Notes: generated from the sequence alone by a model not told the origin. Positions 18,082 through 26,708 are shown, counted from the first letter of the stretch. The stretch is 38,210 nt of DNA from Bacteroidia bacterium (GCA_021287165.1 JAJTAY010000037.1:1-38210); one strand, 5' to 3'. Numbers and translations: made by a program.

Positions 18082-19419
18082 TTATTGAATGTTTTCGGAC
18101 AGGGGTAGTCCGTACTCTTCCACCATTCGGATGTTCATATCTTCCAAACGGTCGAGGATGGGGTTGTAGATGCCCGGAAGCACCGGAATATGCACTCCGG
18201 TTTCGGTGATTTCTCCGTGAAGGATCATCTCCACGCCAATGGCGGCCGGCAGGGCTACAGTTCTTGCAACTGCAGTATCGGTGGCCAATGTGCCGAAATC
18301 GAGCATGGACGATTTTATAATCTCTTCATTTCCATCGGGATATGATGCTTTGAAAATGTGTTGCATCACCACCATGTCGCGCTCTTCGGGTTTGAGCTCC
18401 ATTTTTTCAATCATCAGGTCGGAGGTGATTTCGAAAGGACTGGTTTTTGCGCGGTTCATGGGTTTATCTTCGAACAGGCCAAGCCAGGCAATGGCATCAA
18501 GGGCGTAAGCATTATGCGCTACGCCAAGATAGCGGGCAGCTTTGGCACGGATATCCGATAAATCGCTCTCGCCAATCAGCATGGCCACCATGCCAGCATA
18601 GGTCATCCCCGTGAAGTCGTATTCGTCACTCGTTATAAGCTTCAACGCCTTGATGGCATCAATGCTTTCGCACCAGCCCGGATGACGGAAAGTGCCTCTG
18701 AACATGGTCTGTGTTTCAGGAATGCCATAGAGTTCGATGTAAGGCAATGAGTCGCGGTTTGGATAAATTTCCAGTGGTCCAACCTCGGGGAAGCTTACCT
18801 TGAAAGGATTTTTAAAAAGATCGCGGGTGGGTATCTCTACCAGCTTGCCGTGACGGAGGTATTTGCCGTCGTTGTTGCCGGCCATAACCACACCTTTCGG
18901 ACTCCAGCTAAACTTGTAGCGGAAGGGGTTGTTGGCAGCCTCAGGTGCAGGCAGTGCGCCGCAAATCGAGTAAAACTCGTCAATTTTTCCGCCCTTGCCA
19001 TGAACATGGTCAATGATTCGCATGGCTGACATATGGTCGATGCCCGGGTCCAGGCCAAGTTCGTTAAGTATGATAATGCCAGCCTTACGGCATTGTTCGT
19101 CCAATGCCTTCATCTCCGGCTTTACATAGCTGGTGGTCACCATATTGCGCTTGTGGGCAATACACTGCTTTGCCACAGTGATGTGATGCGTCCAGGGCAG
19201 CAGGCTCACCGTAAGATCGTGCGATGCCACCATGTCCGACAAGCCTTTTTCGTCCTCAACAACCCACGACACGGCGTTGCCGTTGGGATGACCATCAATC
19301 ATGGCCTCGGCCTTCGATTTGGTGCGCGTTGCCACTGTCACTTCAAACCCTTTTTCAAGCAGATAGGTCACAATGGGTTTTACAACCATTCCGGCACCCA
19401 GAATCAAAACTTTTTTCAT
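18082..19419 (-). CDS. Saccharopine dehydrogenase (glutamate-forming)
   Basis: A 445-residue protein of the saccharopine dehydrogenase family. It starts with a Rossmann nucleotide-binding fold (VLILGAGMVVKPIVTYLLEKG) and continues with blocks shared with the SDH half of eukaryotic AASS and fungal LYS9: SLLPWTHH, NELGLDPGIDHMSAM, YSICGALPAPEAANNPFRYKF, then GTFRHPGWC. The reaction oxidises saccharopine to alpha-aminoadipate semialdehyde and glutamate, or the reverse. It lies 36 nt downstream of a gene matching the lysine-ketoglutarate reductase half. The pair recreates the bifunctional animal/plant enzyme as two proteins. The last visible residues (EEYGLPLSENIQ) look like a natural end. A related carboxynorspermidine dehydrogenase role is less likely given the neighbour. 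Confidence 0.88.
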   Translation of the reverse strand: MKKVLILGAGMVVKPIVTYLLEKGFEVTVATRTKSKAEAMIDGHPNGNAVSWVVEDEKGLSDMVASHDLTVSLLPWTHHITVAKQCIAHKRNMVTTSYVKPEMKALDEQCRKAGIIILNELGLDPGIDHMSAMRIIDHVHGKGGKIDEFYSICGALPAPEAANNPFRYKFSWSPKGVVMAGNNDGKYLRHGKLVEIPTRDLFKNPFKVSFPEVGPLEIYPNRDSLPYIELYGIPETQTMFRGTFRHPGWCESIDAIKALKLITSDEYDFTGMTYAGMVAMLIGESDLSDIRAKAARYLGVAHNAYALDAIAWLGLFEDKPMNRAKTSPFEITSDLMIEKMELKPEERDMVVMQHIFKASYPDGNEEIIKSSMLDFGTLATDTAVARTVALPAAIGVEMILHGEITETGVHIPVLPGIYNPILDRLEDMNIRMVEEYGLPLSENIQ

Positions 19420-19455
19420 AAAATGCTTTTTGCTTGTTTATGTGTTAATAATCAA

Positions 19456-20769
19456 TCACGTATGCTTACGAATATGCTCTTCGATATAGGCATATTCCGG
19501 CGTTAGTTTTCCTTGATGCAGGATGAGTGCCTTGCGTATAGCCGAAGGTAATCCGAGCTTGTCGAGCGGCTGAGCGAAATCGGTTTTTGCTATGGCAGGC
19601 AGGTAGGGCAGGAGGGCGTCGCCAAAACTCATTGAGGCTTCGCGGGGCAATTCGCTCGGCAGGATGTCGACGGCCATGACCAGCAGACCATCGCCTTTAA
19701 AGCCCATGGTATATTTGCGGGTGAAGGGGTTGTAAACGAATACCGGATCATCAATTGGCGTTCCTTTGTGAGTGCATTCTACCGAACCATCGGGATCGCA
19801 GGTAATGTCGCCGATCACTTGGAGCTTTGGAGAGCCGGCACTGTAAAGTTTCTCAAGAAAGTCTTTTGTTACAATGCGCGGATAACGGGCGTCCCAGTAC
19901 ATACAGTTCAGCAGCAGGCTCAGGTGCGGTATATACTGTTCGAAGTGGTTTTCATACAGTTGAGGATTGCGGTAATAATGCTGCAGTTCAAACTCCGTAT
20001 CGGTATCTTTGGGTCGGGAAAGGTCCTGTTCGCGGAAAATCACTTTCACCACCACATTTCGTGGCAAATCGCCGGGTTTTGTTGCAAGCAGTTGAGCCGG
20101 AGTGAGTTCGATGCCGGGCAACAGGTTCAGGATTTCGTGGGCGCCCCTGGCCACATTGCCATCGCCGGTAATGCCGATCACTAAGGGCGAAAGTTCATCC
20201 GGTAGTCCCTGACGTGCAATTTGCAGACCTGCCTCAGAAACCGCGGCTCTGGCTTCGGCCAGTGAGCTATACCTGTGGGTTTGTTTCAGATTGGAAAATG
20301 GTGTGTCAACTCCTTTGACTTTAAGCCGCTGACCAAGCGACCAAAGACTGTTGATTGCACCGGCCAGGCCGGCAAAACGTCCGAAGAAGATCAGTCGCTT
20401 ACCCTCCTCATTTTCAATCTTTTCGTAATCAATCAGATTGCAGCCTTTGTCCATCATCGCTTTAAGCATGGGCATATTGTAAGGCTGTCCTTTCACCACA
20501 TGCGAAAAGAACAAATAGGTTTTGCCCTGTTCAAAATGATGTTCCGGGATTTCCTTTACACCGACAATAACATCTGCCTGACGCAGATTTTCGGCAATTG
20601 TTGCACCGGCCTGAAGGTACTCTTCTTCAGTGAAAACTCGTTTGTCCGAATGTTCAGCAATGACCTTGAGGCCCGATTCGAGGAGTTTTTTTACATGAGC
20701 CGGGGTAATCGCTGCCCGGCGTTCCATTAAGTATTTGTCTTCGTGGCGAATGCCGATGGTTTTCGTCAT
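19456..20769 (-). CDS. Lysine-ketoglutarate reductase (AASS N-terminal type)
   Basis: A 437-residue protein related to the alanine dehydrogenase/transhydrogenase N-terminal fold, matching the LKR half of AASS. Motifs include GIRHEDKYLMERRAAITPAHVKKL, VIVGVKEIP, TYLFFSHVVKGQPYNMPML, LIDYEKI, FGRFAGLAGAI, then VIGITGDGNVARGAHEIL at the nucleotide site, and GDITCDPDGSVE. It would condense lysine with 2-oxoglutarate to saccharopine using NAD(P)H. The ATG at 20769 fits the family N-terminus; the frame extends to 20919 but that part looks like promoter DNA. It is first in a two-gene operon with saccharopine dehydrogenase and is divergent from ppdK over 282 bp. Confidence 0.88.
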   Translation of the reverse strand: MTKTIGIRHEDKYLMERRAAITPAHVKKLLESGLKVIAEHSDKRVFTEEEYLQAGATIAENLRQADVIVGVKEIPEHHFEQGKTYLFFSHVVKGQPYNMPMLKAMMDKGCNLIDYEKIENEEGKRLIFFGRFAGLAGAINSLWSLGQRLKVKGVDTPFSNLKQTHRYSSLAEARAAVSEAGLQIARQGLPDELSPLVIGITGDGNVARGAHEILNLLPGIELTPAQLLATKPGDLPRNVVVKVIFREQDLSRPKDTDTEFELQHYYRNPQLYENHFEQYIPHLSLLLNCMYWDARYPRIVTKDFLEKLYSAGSPKLQVIGDITCDPDGSVECTHKGTPIDDPVFVYNPFTRKYTMGFKGDGLLVMAVDILPSELPREASMSFGDALLPYLPAIAKTDFAQPLDKLGLPSAIRKALILHQGKLTPEYAYIEEHIRKHT

Positions 20770-20972
20770 ACAGTCCGAGATTTCGATGCTTGTTTGGGAG
20801 GAACGAAATTGCTGATTTTTTTCCAACCCAAAAGCGCCCTCATATCCTATTTGATTCGCTTTTCTCCAATTTAGAAAGTGTTTAAATAAACGCTGTTCGC
20901 TGTACTCAACCGTTTGCATTCCTGCCCATGCTTTAAGGAGCGAATCAAACTACTTCGAATCCCCTATTTTGT

Positions 20973-20980
20973 TATCTTTG
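20973..20980 (+). promoter_or_regulatory. -7 promoter box for ppdK
   Basis: TATCTTTG is an exact -7 consensus. The expected RNA start is near 20985, giving a leader of about 67 nt, A/T-rich and without a Shine-Dalgarno sequence. No TTG is visible 19-21 nt upstream, so an activator or an alternative -33 contact may be used. Confidence 0.6.
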
Positions 20981-21051
20981 CAACTCTTTGAAAAACCAGA
21001 TGTTTTGTCTGCATAATCATTTGAATCTCAACATAATCTAAACGATTAACA

Positions 21052-23844
21052 ATGGCTAAAACCAAGTATGTTTACTTCTTCGGCGATCGTAAAGCCGACG
21101 GAGATGCCTCGATGAAAAACCTGCTGGGTGGCAAAGGCGCCAACCTGGCCGAGATGAACCTTATTGGCATGCCCGTGCCTCCCGGGTTCACCATCACCAC
21201 CGAAGTGTGCACCCTCTACAACCAAAAAGGACGCGACCACGTGGTGGCGCTGATCAAGGATCAGGTTGAAGAAGCGATGCGCAAAGTGGAAAAGGTAATG
21301 GGAACAAGCTTTGCCGATCCCAACAATCCCTGCCTGATGTCGGTTCGCTCCGGCTCGCGCGCTTCGATGCCCGGTATGATGGACACCGTGCTCAACCTTG
21401 GTTTGAACGACCAGGCTGTGGAAGGTCTGGCCCGCAAAACCGGCAACGAGCGTTTTGCATGGGACTCCTACCGTCGCTTCGTTCAGATGTTTGGCGATGT
21501 GGTGTTGGGTATGAAGCCCAAATCCAAAGAAGATCACGATCCTTTTGAGGAAATCATCGACCATATGAAGGAAGAAAAGGGAGTGAAGCTCGACACCGAA
21601 CTCACAACCGAAGACCTCAAGGAACTCGTTCGCCGTTTCAAGGCAGCCGTGAAGGATGTAACCGGAAAGGATTTTCCCGCCGACCCGTGGGAACAGCTCT
21701 GGGGCGCCATTATGGCCGTTTTCAACAGCTGGATGAACGAGCGCGCTATTTATTACCGTCAGCTCAACAATATTCCTGAAGAGTGGGGAACAGCTGTTAA
21801 CGTTCAGGCCATGGTATTTGGCAATATGGGCGAAAATTCCGGCACTGGCGTTGCTTTCACCCGCGACTCTTCGACCGGCGAAGACATCTTCAACGGAGAA
21901 TACCTAATTAATGCCCAGGGTGAAGACGTAGTGGCCGGTATCCGTACCCCTCAGGAAATTACCCTCGAAGGCTCGCGTCGTTGGGCTGCTCTGCAAAACA
22001 TCAGCGAAGAAGAACGCAAAGCCAAATATCCCTCGCTCGAGGAAGTGCTTCCTGAAGTTTACAAAGAACTCAACGACCTTCAGCAGAAATTGGAGAACCA
22101 TTACCGCGATATGCAGGACCTTGAGTTTACCATTCAGGAAGGTAAGCTTTGGATTTTGCAGACCCGCAACGGTAAGCGCACAGGTGCCTCGATGGTTCGC
22201 ATTGCCATGGAAATGCTTGAGCAGGGCATGATCAGCAAAAACGAAGCCTTGCTGCGCGTTGAACCCAATCGTCTCGACGAGCTGCTTCACCCCGTATTCG
22301 ACAAAACAGCTCTGGCTAAGGCCAAGGTGTTGGCCAAAGGCTTGCCCGCATCTCCCGGAGCAGCCACGGGACAAATCGTGTTCCATGCTGACGAAGCCGA
22401 AACTTGGGCGGCACAAGGTAAGAAAGTTGTGCTGGTGCGCATCGAAACCTCGCCCGAAGACCTCAAGGGTATGAATGTGGCTCAGGGTATCCTCACTGCC
22501 CGCGGCGGTATGACCAGCCACGCAGCTGTTGTGGCCCGCGGTATGGGTAAATGCTGTGTTTCGGGCGCAGGTACCATAAAGATTGACTATAAGAACCGCA
22601 CAGTAACCATGGGCGACATCACCTTCAACGAAGGCGACTTCATTTCGCTGAATGGCTCTACTGGCGAGGTATATGAAGGCCGCATCGAAACCCGCGAGCC
22701 GGAGCTCAGCGGCGATTTTGGCAAACTCATGGAGCTGGCCGACAAAAAGTCGAGGATGTACGTGCGCACCAATGCCGACACTCCGCATGATGCACGTGTG
22801 GCGCGTAGCTTTGGTGCAAAGGGTATCGGATTGTGCCGTACCGAGCACATGTTCTTTGGCGGCAACAAAATTGTGGCCATGCGCGAGATGATTCTGGCCA
22901 GCGACGAGGCCGGACGCCGAAAAGCCCTCGAAAAGCTGCTCCCAATTCAGCGCGAAGACTTCGAAGGCATCTTCGAAGCCATGGAAGGTCTGCCCGTAAC
23001 CGTACGTCTGCTCGACCCGCCATTGCACGAGTTTGTTCCTCACGATGATAAGGGTCAGAAGGAAATGGCCAAGGTGATGGGCCTGAGTGTTGAGCAAATC
23101 AAACATAAGGTGGAAGAGCTTCACGAGTTCAACCCCATGCTCGGACACAGGGGCTGCCGCCTGGGCAATACCTATCCCGAAATCACCGAGATGCAGTCGC
23201 GTGCCATCATCGAAGCTGCACTCAACCTCAAAGCCCGTGGCATCAAAGCGCTTCCCGAGATCATGATTCCGCTCACCGGAACCCTTGCAGAAATGCGTAT
23301 GCAGGAAAAGATCGTCCGCGATACTGCCGAGGCTGTTTTTGCCGAACGCAACGACAGCATCGAATACCTTGTGGGTACAATGATCGAAGTACCCCGCGCA
23401 GCGGTAACCGCCGATGAGATTGCCCAATCGGCCGAATTCTTCAGCTTTGGAACAAACGACCTCACTCAGATGACCTTTGGCTACTCGCGCGACGATGCCG
23501 GCAAGTTCCTCGAGGTGTATAAAAAGCTCGGAATTCTGAAACACGATCCATTCGAAGTGCTCGACCGCGATGGTGTTGGCAAATTGGTTAAGATGGCCGT
23601 AAAGAAAGGCCGTAAAACCCGCCCCGACATCAAGCTTGGCATCTGCGGCGAACATGGCGGCGAACCCAGCTCGGTTGCTTTCTGCCACGAAGCCGGCCTT
23701 AACTACGTGAGCTGCTCACCCTTCCGCGTTCCGATCGCAAGACTGGCCGCCGCACAGGCTGCAGTAACCGAAAAGATGGCCGAGAAAGCCAAGAAGGAAA
23801 GCAAAGACAAGAAAGAAAAGAAGGACAAGAAAAAGTCCAAATAA
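21052..23844 (+). CDS. ppdK: Pyruvate, phosphate dikinase
   Basis: A 930-residue enzyme that reversibly converts pyruvate, ATP and phosphate to PEP, AMP and pyrophosphate. The N-terminal ATP-grasp region starts with GGKGANLAEM and includes SVRSGSRASMPGMMDTVLNLG. The swivelling phosphohistidine domain has GGMTSHAAVVARGMGK, with catalytic His490 and Thr488, the position regulated by PDRP in other species. The C-terminal TIM barrel ends CGEHGGEPSS ... YVSCSPFRVPIARLAAAQ with the active-site Cys. The enzyme normally ends near here, but this protein carries an extra tail (about the last 22 residues) made almost wholly of Lys, Glu, Asp and Ser. A strong terminator follows. In anaerobes it may run in the glycolytic, pyrophosphate-using direction. 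Confidence 0.97.
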   Translation: MAKTKYVYFFGDRKADGDASMKNLLGGKGANLAEMNLIGMPVPPGFTITTEVCTLYNQKGRDHVVALIKDQVEEAMRKVEKVMGTSFADPNNPCLMSVRSGSRASMPGMMDTVLNLGLNDQAVEGLARKTGNERFAWDSYRRFVQMFGDVVLGMKPKSKEDHDPFEEIIDHMKEEKGVKLDTELTTEDLKELVRRFKAAVKDVTGKDFPADPWEQLWGAIMAVFNSWMNERAIYYRQLNNIPEEWGTAVNVQAMVFGNMGENSGTGVAFTRDSSTGEDIFNGEYLINAQGEDVVAGIRTPQEITLEGSRRWAALQNISEEERKAKYPSLEEVLPEVYKELNDLQQKLENHYRDMQDLEFTIQEGKLWILQTRNGKRTGASMVRIAMEMLEQGMISKNEALLRVEPNRLDELLHPVFDKTALAKAKVLAKGLPASPGAATGQIVFHADEAETWAAQGKKVVLVRIETSPEDLKGMNVAQGILTARGGMTSHAAVVARGMGKCCVSGAGTIKIDYKNRTVTMGDITFNEGDFISLNGSTGEVYEGRIETREPELSGDFGKLMELADKKSRMYVRTNADTPHDARVARSFGAKGIGLCRTEHMFFGGNKIVAMREMILASDEAGRRKALEKLLPIQREDFEGIFEAMEGLPVTVRLLDPPLHEFVPHDDKGQKEMAKVMGLSVEQIKHKVEELHEFNPMLGHRGCRLGNTYPEITEMQSRAIIEAALNLKARGIKALPEIMIPLTGTLAEMRMQEKIVRDTAEAVFAERNDSIEYLVGTMIEVPRAAVTADEIAQSAEFFSFGTNDLTQMTFGYSRDDAGKFLEVYKKLGILKHDPFEVLDRDGVGKLVKMAVKKGRKTRPDIKLGICGEHGGEPSSVAFCHEAGLNYVSCSPFRVPIARLAAAQAAVTEKMAEKAKKESKDKKEKKDKKKSK

Positions 23845-23874
23845 GGTCTTAGCTTTTCAAGCTTAAATATCTTT

Positions 23875-23906
23875 AAAACGCGCGACCTGATGGTCGCGCG
23901 TTTTTT
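23875..23906 (+). terminator. Intrinsic terminator after ppdK
   Basis: AAAACGCGCGACC (23875-23887) and GGTCGCGCGTTTT (23892-23904) form a perfect 13-bp stem with a TGAT loop, followed by TT. It lies 30 nt past the ppdK stop, so transcription into pckA is not expected. Confidence 0.92.
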
Positions 23907-23913
23907 ATATTAC

Positions 23914-24193
23914 CGTTTGCCGTAGTCTGCAGACTACGGCAAACGCTTTTAATTGATACTGTTGGTCGTTGTCCGACAAATGCTATATAATCAGACTGCG
24001 GCCAACGCGTTTATTTTATACTGTTGGTCGTAGTTTGCATGCTGTCGCGTAAGCGTTTTGTTTGATACTGTTGGTCGTAGTTTGCAGACCGACCAACACA
24101 ATTATTTGATCTGTTGGTCGTAGTCCGAGACTACGACCAACTCCATAATATTCAGCTTAAGGCCAACTCCATAATATTCAGCCTACGGCCAAC
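23914..24193. repeat. Degenerate array of palindromic repeats between ppdK and pckA
   Basis: About 280 bp built from one palindromic core, roughly GTTGGTCGTAGTC-nnn-GACTACGRCCAAC, joined by linkers like GCGTTTTnTTTGATACT. Unit starts are 23914, 23961, 24023, 24070 and 24113, so spacing is 47, 62, 47 and 43 bp; the 62-bp unit carries a 15-nt insertion. The first unit is a perfect 32-bp palindrome (half-site CGTTTGCCGTAGTCTG, 23914-23945). The fifth is a perfect 13-bp stem with a CGA loop (24113-24141). Units two to four are decayed. The array ends in a 26-bp tandem duplication of a right half-site. No ORF of note lies here. It looks like a REP/MITE-type element family that has expanded locally. 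Confidence 0.85.
24139..24190. repeat. 26-bp tandem duplication at the end of the palindromic array
   Basis: Two adjacent 26-bp copies (24139-24164 and 24165-24190) begin AACTCCATAATATTCAGC and differ at two positions (TTAAGGCC against CTACGGCC). Each ends in the right-hand half-site of the array palindrome. They have no left half-site, so they are remnants rather than full units. Confidence 0.85.
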
Positions 24194-24250
24194 AGCGTTA
24201 TTAATAACATAAATCAGGCTACATTGATGGTTATAATAATTCAGAAGCTC

Positions 24251-24265
24251 TGTTGCAATGCAACA
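24251..24265. promoter_or_regulatory. Palindrome upstream of the pckA promoter
   Basis: TGTTGCA-A-TGCAACA has perfect 7-bp arms around one base and is centred about 59 bp upstream of the predicted pckA RNA start. It differs in sequence from the repeat array beside it. Position and symmetry suit a dimeric activator or repressor site; the protein is unknown. Confidence 0.4.
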
Positions 24266-24304
24266 CAATTTTTCCGCAATCGTTTTAGGTGGACATGCTT
24301 TTTT

Positions 24305-24312
24305 TAATTTTG
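24305..24312 (+). promoter_or_regulatory. -7 promoter box for pckA
   Basis: TAATTTTG exactly matches TAnnTTTG. The -33 region is a T run (TTTTA at 24283-24287) rather than TTTG. The expected RNA start is near 24317, leaving about 39 nt before the ATG. Confidence 0.6.
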
Positions 24313-24355
24313 CAGCCTGTCAAGAAAAATCAGTCGCTCACCTAACGCGCAAAAC

Positions 24356-25972
24356 ATGCAATTCGACGAACCAAAACTCAGGGCCGATCTGGCCGGCTAC
24401 GGCATTCAGAATGTCGGCAAAATTTACTACAATCTTGATTATGAAACCCTTTTTGAGCACGAAACGAATCCCGCACTCGAAGGCTACGAAAAAGGAGTGA
24501 TAACCAACACCGGGGCTGTTGCCGTGGATACCGGTATATTTACCGGTCGCTCGCCCAAGGACAAATACATCGTTTACGACGATGCCTCAAAAGACACGGT
24601 ATGGTGGTCAACGCAGGGTAAAAACGACAACAGGCCGCTCGAGCCTGAGAAGTGGCAATACCTCAAATCCATCTCTGCTGCCCAATTCGAAGGAAAAGAC
24701 ATTTATGTGATGGATACCTACGCCGGTGCAAACCCCGACAGCCGCCTTTGTGTGCGTTTTATCATGGAAGTTGCCTGGCAGGCTCACTTTGTCAAAAATA
24801 TGTTTATCCGTCCAACCGAGGAGGAACTCAAGTCCTATAAGCCTGATTTTGTTGTGCTTACTGCCAGCAAAACCACTAATCCCCGCTGGAAGGAAATGGG
24901 AATGAACAGCGAGAATTTCGTTGTTTTCAACCTCACTGAGCATATGCAGCTTATTGGCGGCACCTGGTATGGCGGCGAGATGAAGAAGGGCATCTTTACG
25001 ATGATGAACTATTACCTTCCTCTGAAGGGCATTGCTTCGATGCACTGCTCGGCCAATATGGGCGAAGATGGCGATGTGGCCATCTTCTTCGGTCTATCGG
25101 GTACCGGAAAAACCACCCTCTCGACCGACCCCAAGCGTTGGCTGATTGGCGACGACGAGCATGGCTGGGACGACGACGGTGTTTTTAACTTCGAAGGAGG
25201 GTGCTATGCCAAATGCATTAATCTGAGCGAAGAAAACGAACCGGATATTTATCACGCCATCCGTAGGGACGCCCTGCTCGAAAACGTGGTGGTTCGTGAG
25301 GATGGCAGCATCGACTTCGACAACCGCTCCAAAACAGAAAACACCCGTGTTTCCTATCCCATTTACCATATCGACCGCATTGTTAAGCCGGTTTCGAAAG
25401 GCGGTCACGCTACCAAGGTGATATTCCTGACGGCCGACGCTTTCGGCGTATTGCCTCCTGTGGCCATCCTCAACAGCGAGCAGACCAAATACCATTTCCT
25501 GTCGGGCTTCACCGCCAAATTGGCCGGCACCGAGAGGGGAGTTACCGAACCACAACCCACCTTTTCAGCCTGCTTCGGCAATGCTTTCCTTGCCCTGCAT
25601 CCAACCAAATATGCCATCGAGCTGGTAAAACGTATGGAAGCCGCCGGCGCAAAGGCCTACATGGTCAATACCGGTTGGAACGGCACTGGCAAACGCATTC
25701 CTATTAAGGTAACCCGCGCCATCATTGATGCCATTCTGGATGGCAGTATCGAAAAAGCACCCACCCGTGTGACGCCGCGTTTCAGGCTCACCGTGCCGAC
25801 CGAACTCCCGGGAATTGACAGCAATATCCTGTTCACAAAGAACACCTATGCCGACCCGGCCGAATTCGACCGCAGAGCCGATTCGCTGGCAAAACAATTT
25901 ATTGCCAACTTCGAAAAATATACCGACACCGAAGAAGGTCAAAGACTTGTTGAAGCAGGACCTCGTCCGTAA
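24356..25972 (+). CDS. pckA: Phosphoenolpyruvate carboxykinase (ATP)
   Basis: A 538-residue enzyme that interconverts oxaloacetate plus ATP with PEP, CO2 and ADP. Features in order: [15 protein letters not shown] near the N-terminus, [31 protein letters not shown], then the P-loop [14 protein letters not shown] and the metal site [34 protein letters not shown] and the C-terminal [14 protein letters not shown] are also typical. Length and motifs are normal for the ATP-dependent class. In fermentative Bacteroidota it often runs toward oxaloacetate and succinate. The gene stands alone, between the repeat-filled gap and its own terminator, but its neighbour ppdK makes the same metabolite, PEP. 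Confidence 0.97.
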   Translation: MQFDEPKLRADLAGYGIQNVGKIYYNLDYETLFEHETNPALEGYEKGVITNTGAVAVDTGIFTGRSPKDKYIVYDDASKDTVWWSTQGKNDNRPLEPEKWQYLKSISAAQFEGKDIYVMDTYAGANPDSRLCVRFIMEVAWQAHFVKNMFIRPTEEELKSYKPDFVVLTASKTTNPRWKEMGMNSENFVVFNLTEHMQLIGGTWYGGEMKKGIFTMMNYYLPLKGIASMHCSANMGEDGDVAIFFGLSGTGKTTLSTDPKRWLIGDDEHGWDDDGVFNFEGGCYAKCINLSEENEPDIYHAIRRDALLENVVVREDGSIDFDNRSKTENTRVSYPIYHIDRIVKPVSKGGHATKVIFLTADAFGVLPPVAILNSEQTKYHFLSGFTAKLAGTERGVTEPQPTFSACFGNAFLALHPTKYAIELVKRMEAAGAKAYMVNTGWNGTGKRIPIKVTRAIIDAILDGSIEKAPTRVTPRFRLTVPTELPGIDSNILFTKNTYADPAEFDRRADSLAKQFIANFEKYTDTEEGQRLVEAGPRP

Positions 25973-25997
25973 TTTTCTCTTAACCAACTTCATATTG

Positions 25998-26023
25998 AGC
26001 CGGGAAATCTCCCGGCTTTTTTT
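25998..26023 (+). terminator. Intrinsic terminator after pckA
   Basis: AGCCGGGA (25998-26005) pairs with TCCCGGCT (26010-26017) around an AATC loop, followed by six more T. It lies 26 nt after the pckA stop. Confidence 0.92.
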
Positions 26024-26070
26024 GCTTAATTGGAGTTATGATGCAAATACAGGACATACATCGAAATACC

Positions 26071-26078
26071 TATTTTTG
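26071..26078 (+). promoter_or_regulatory. -7 promoter box for the ECF sigma operon
   Basis: TATTTTTG is an exact -7 match. The leader would be about 86 nt. No TTG is found at the proper distance upstream, so support is moderate; an ECF-type autoregulated promoter could exist in the same 190-bp gap and would not be recognised here. Confidence 0.45.
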
Positions 26079-26168
26079 GTTTCGATTTTTAAACAACGCT
26101 GCAACCCAAACCAATGCCTTTTCATCTTGAAACACAGACGGGGAGAAAAGGCGTTTTTGACCGGATGA

Positions 26169-26708
26169 ATGGACGAAAAGCAACTGATCAAGGACTGCCT
26201 TAGGGGTGACGCAAAAGCACAAAAGCGTTTTTACGACACCTTCGCCCCGCGGATGTATGGGGTTTGCCTGAGGTATGCCAACGATGCAGATACGGCGAAA
26301 GATTATTTGCAGGAGGCTTTCATCAGGGTTTTTAACCATTTGGGGCAGTACCGCTTTGAGGGATCGCTCGAGGGGTGGGTTCGCCGGGTGGTTGTAAACA
26401 CTGCGCTGGAGAAACTGAGAAAGAACGATGTGCTTAAAAATACAACGGAGCTCGAAGTGCTGAGGGGAACAACAAGCCATCAGGCTACACCGGTTGATCA
26501 GTTCTCGGAAAGAGAGCTGCTCATGCTCATTCAATCGCTACCGCCGGGTTTCCGGACGGTATTTAATTTATTTGCGATCGAAGGCTACAGCCATCAGGAG
26601 ATTGGTAAGATGCTGAATATCAGCGAAGGTACATCAAAATCGCAATATGCCAGAGCCAGACAATGGCTGATGCAGCGGTTGGGAAAAAAAGATCTTGAAA
26701 ATGAGTAA
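26169..26708 (+). CDS. RNA polymerase sigma factor, ECF type
   Basis: A 179-residue sigma-70-family factor of the extracytoplasmic-function group. Region 2 spans about residues 20-90, with YDTFAPRMYGVCLRYANDADTAKDYLQEAFIRVFNHLGQY for core binding and -10 recognition. Region 4 spans about 115-175, with LPPGFRTVFNLFAIEGYSHQEIGKMLNISEGTSKSQYARARQWL carrying the -35-binding helix-turn-helix. There is no region 1 or 3. The next gene starts 8 bp before this one ends, and its product has the cytoplasmic end and single helix expected of an anti-sigma factor. The two are therefore probably a signalling pair. The ATG at 26169 gives the typical MDEKQLIKDCLRGD start. Confidence 0.95.
   Translation: MDEKQLIKDCLRGDAKAQKRFYDTFAPRMYGVCLRYANDADTAKDYLQEAFIRVFNHLGQYRFEGSLEGWVRRVVVNTALEKLRKNDVLKNTTELEVLRGTTSHQATPVDQFSERELLMLIQSLPPGFRTVFNLFAIEGYSHQEIGKMLNISEGTSKSQYARARQWLMQRLGKKDLENE

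Noticed and set aside
17123..18088. 321-codon plus-strand frame
   Set aside because: It mirrors the TerB-DnaJ gene, runs through that gene's promoter and a strong terminator, and has no family features.
20770..20919. N-terminal extension of the lysine-ketoglutarate reductase
   Set aside because: The added 50 residues do not resemble the family, and the family start (MTKTIGIRHEDK) is at 20769.
21904..23688. 594-codon open frame on the minus strand
   Set aside because: It is fully antisense to ppdK, whose sequence matches its family along the whole length. The antisense product has the His/Phe/Gly-rich mix typical of shadow frames in GC-rich codons.
23914..24193. CRISPR array
   Set aside because: The units are palindromic with near-constant linkers rather than unique spacers, repeat identity is poor, spacing varies, and no cas gene is present.
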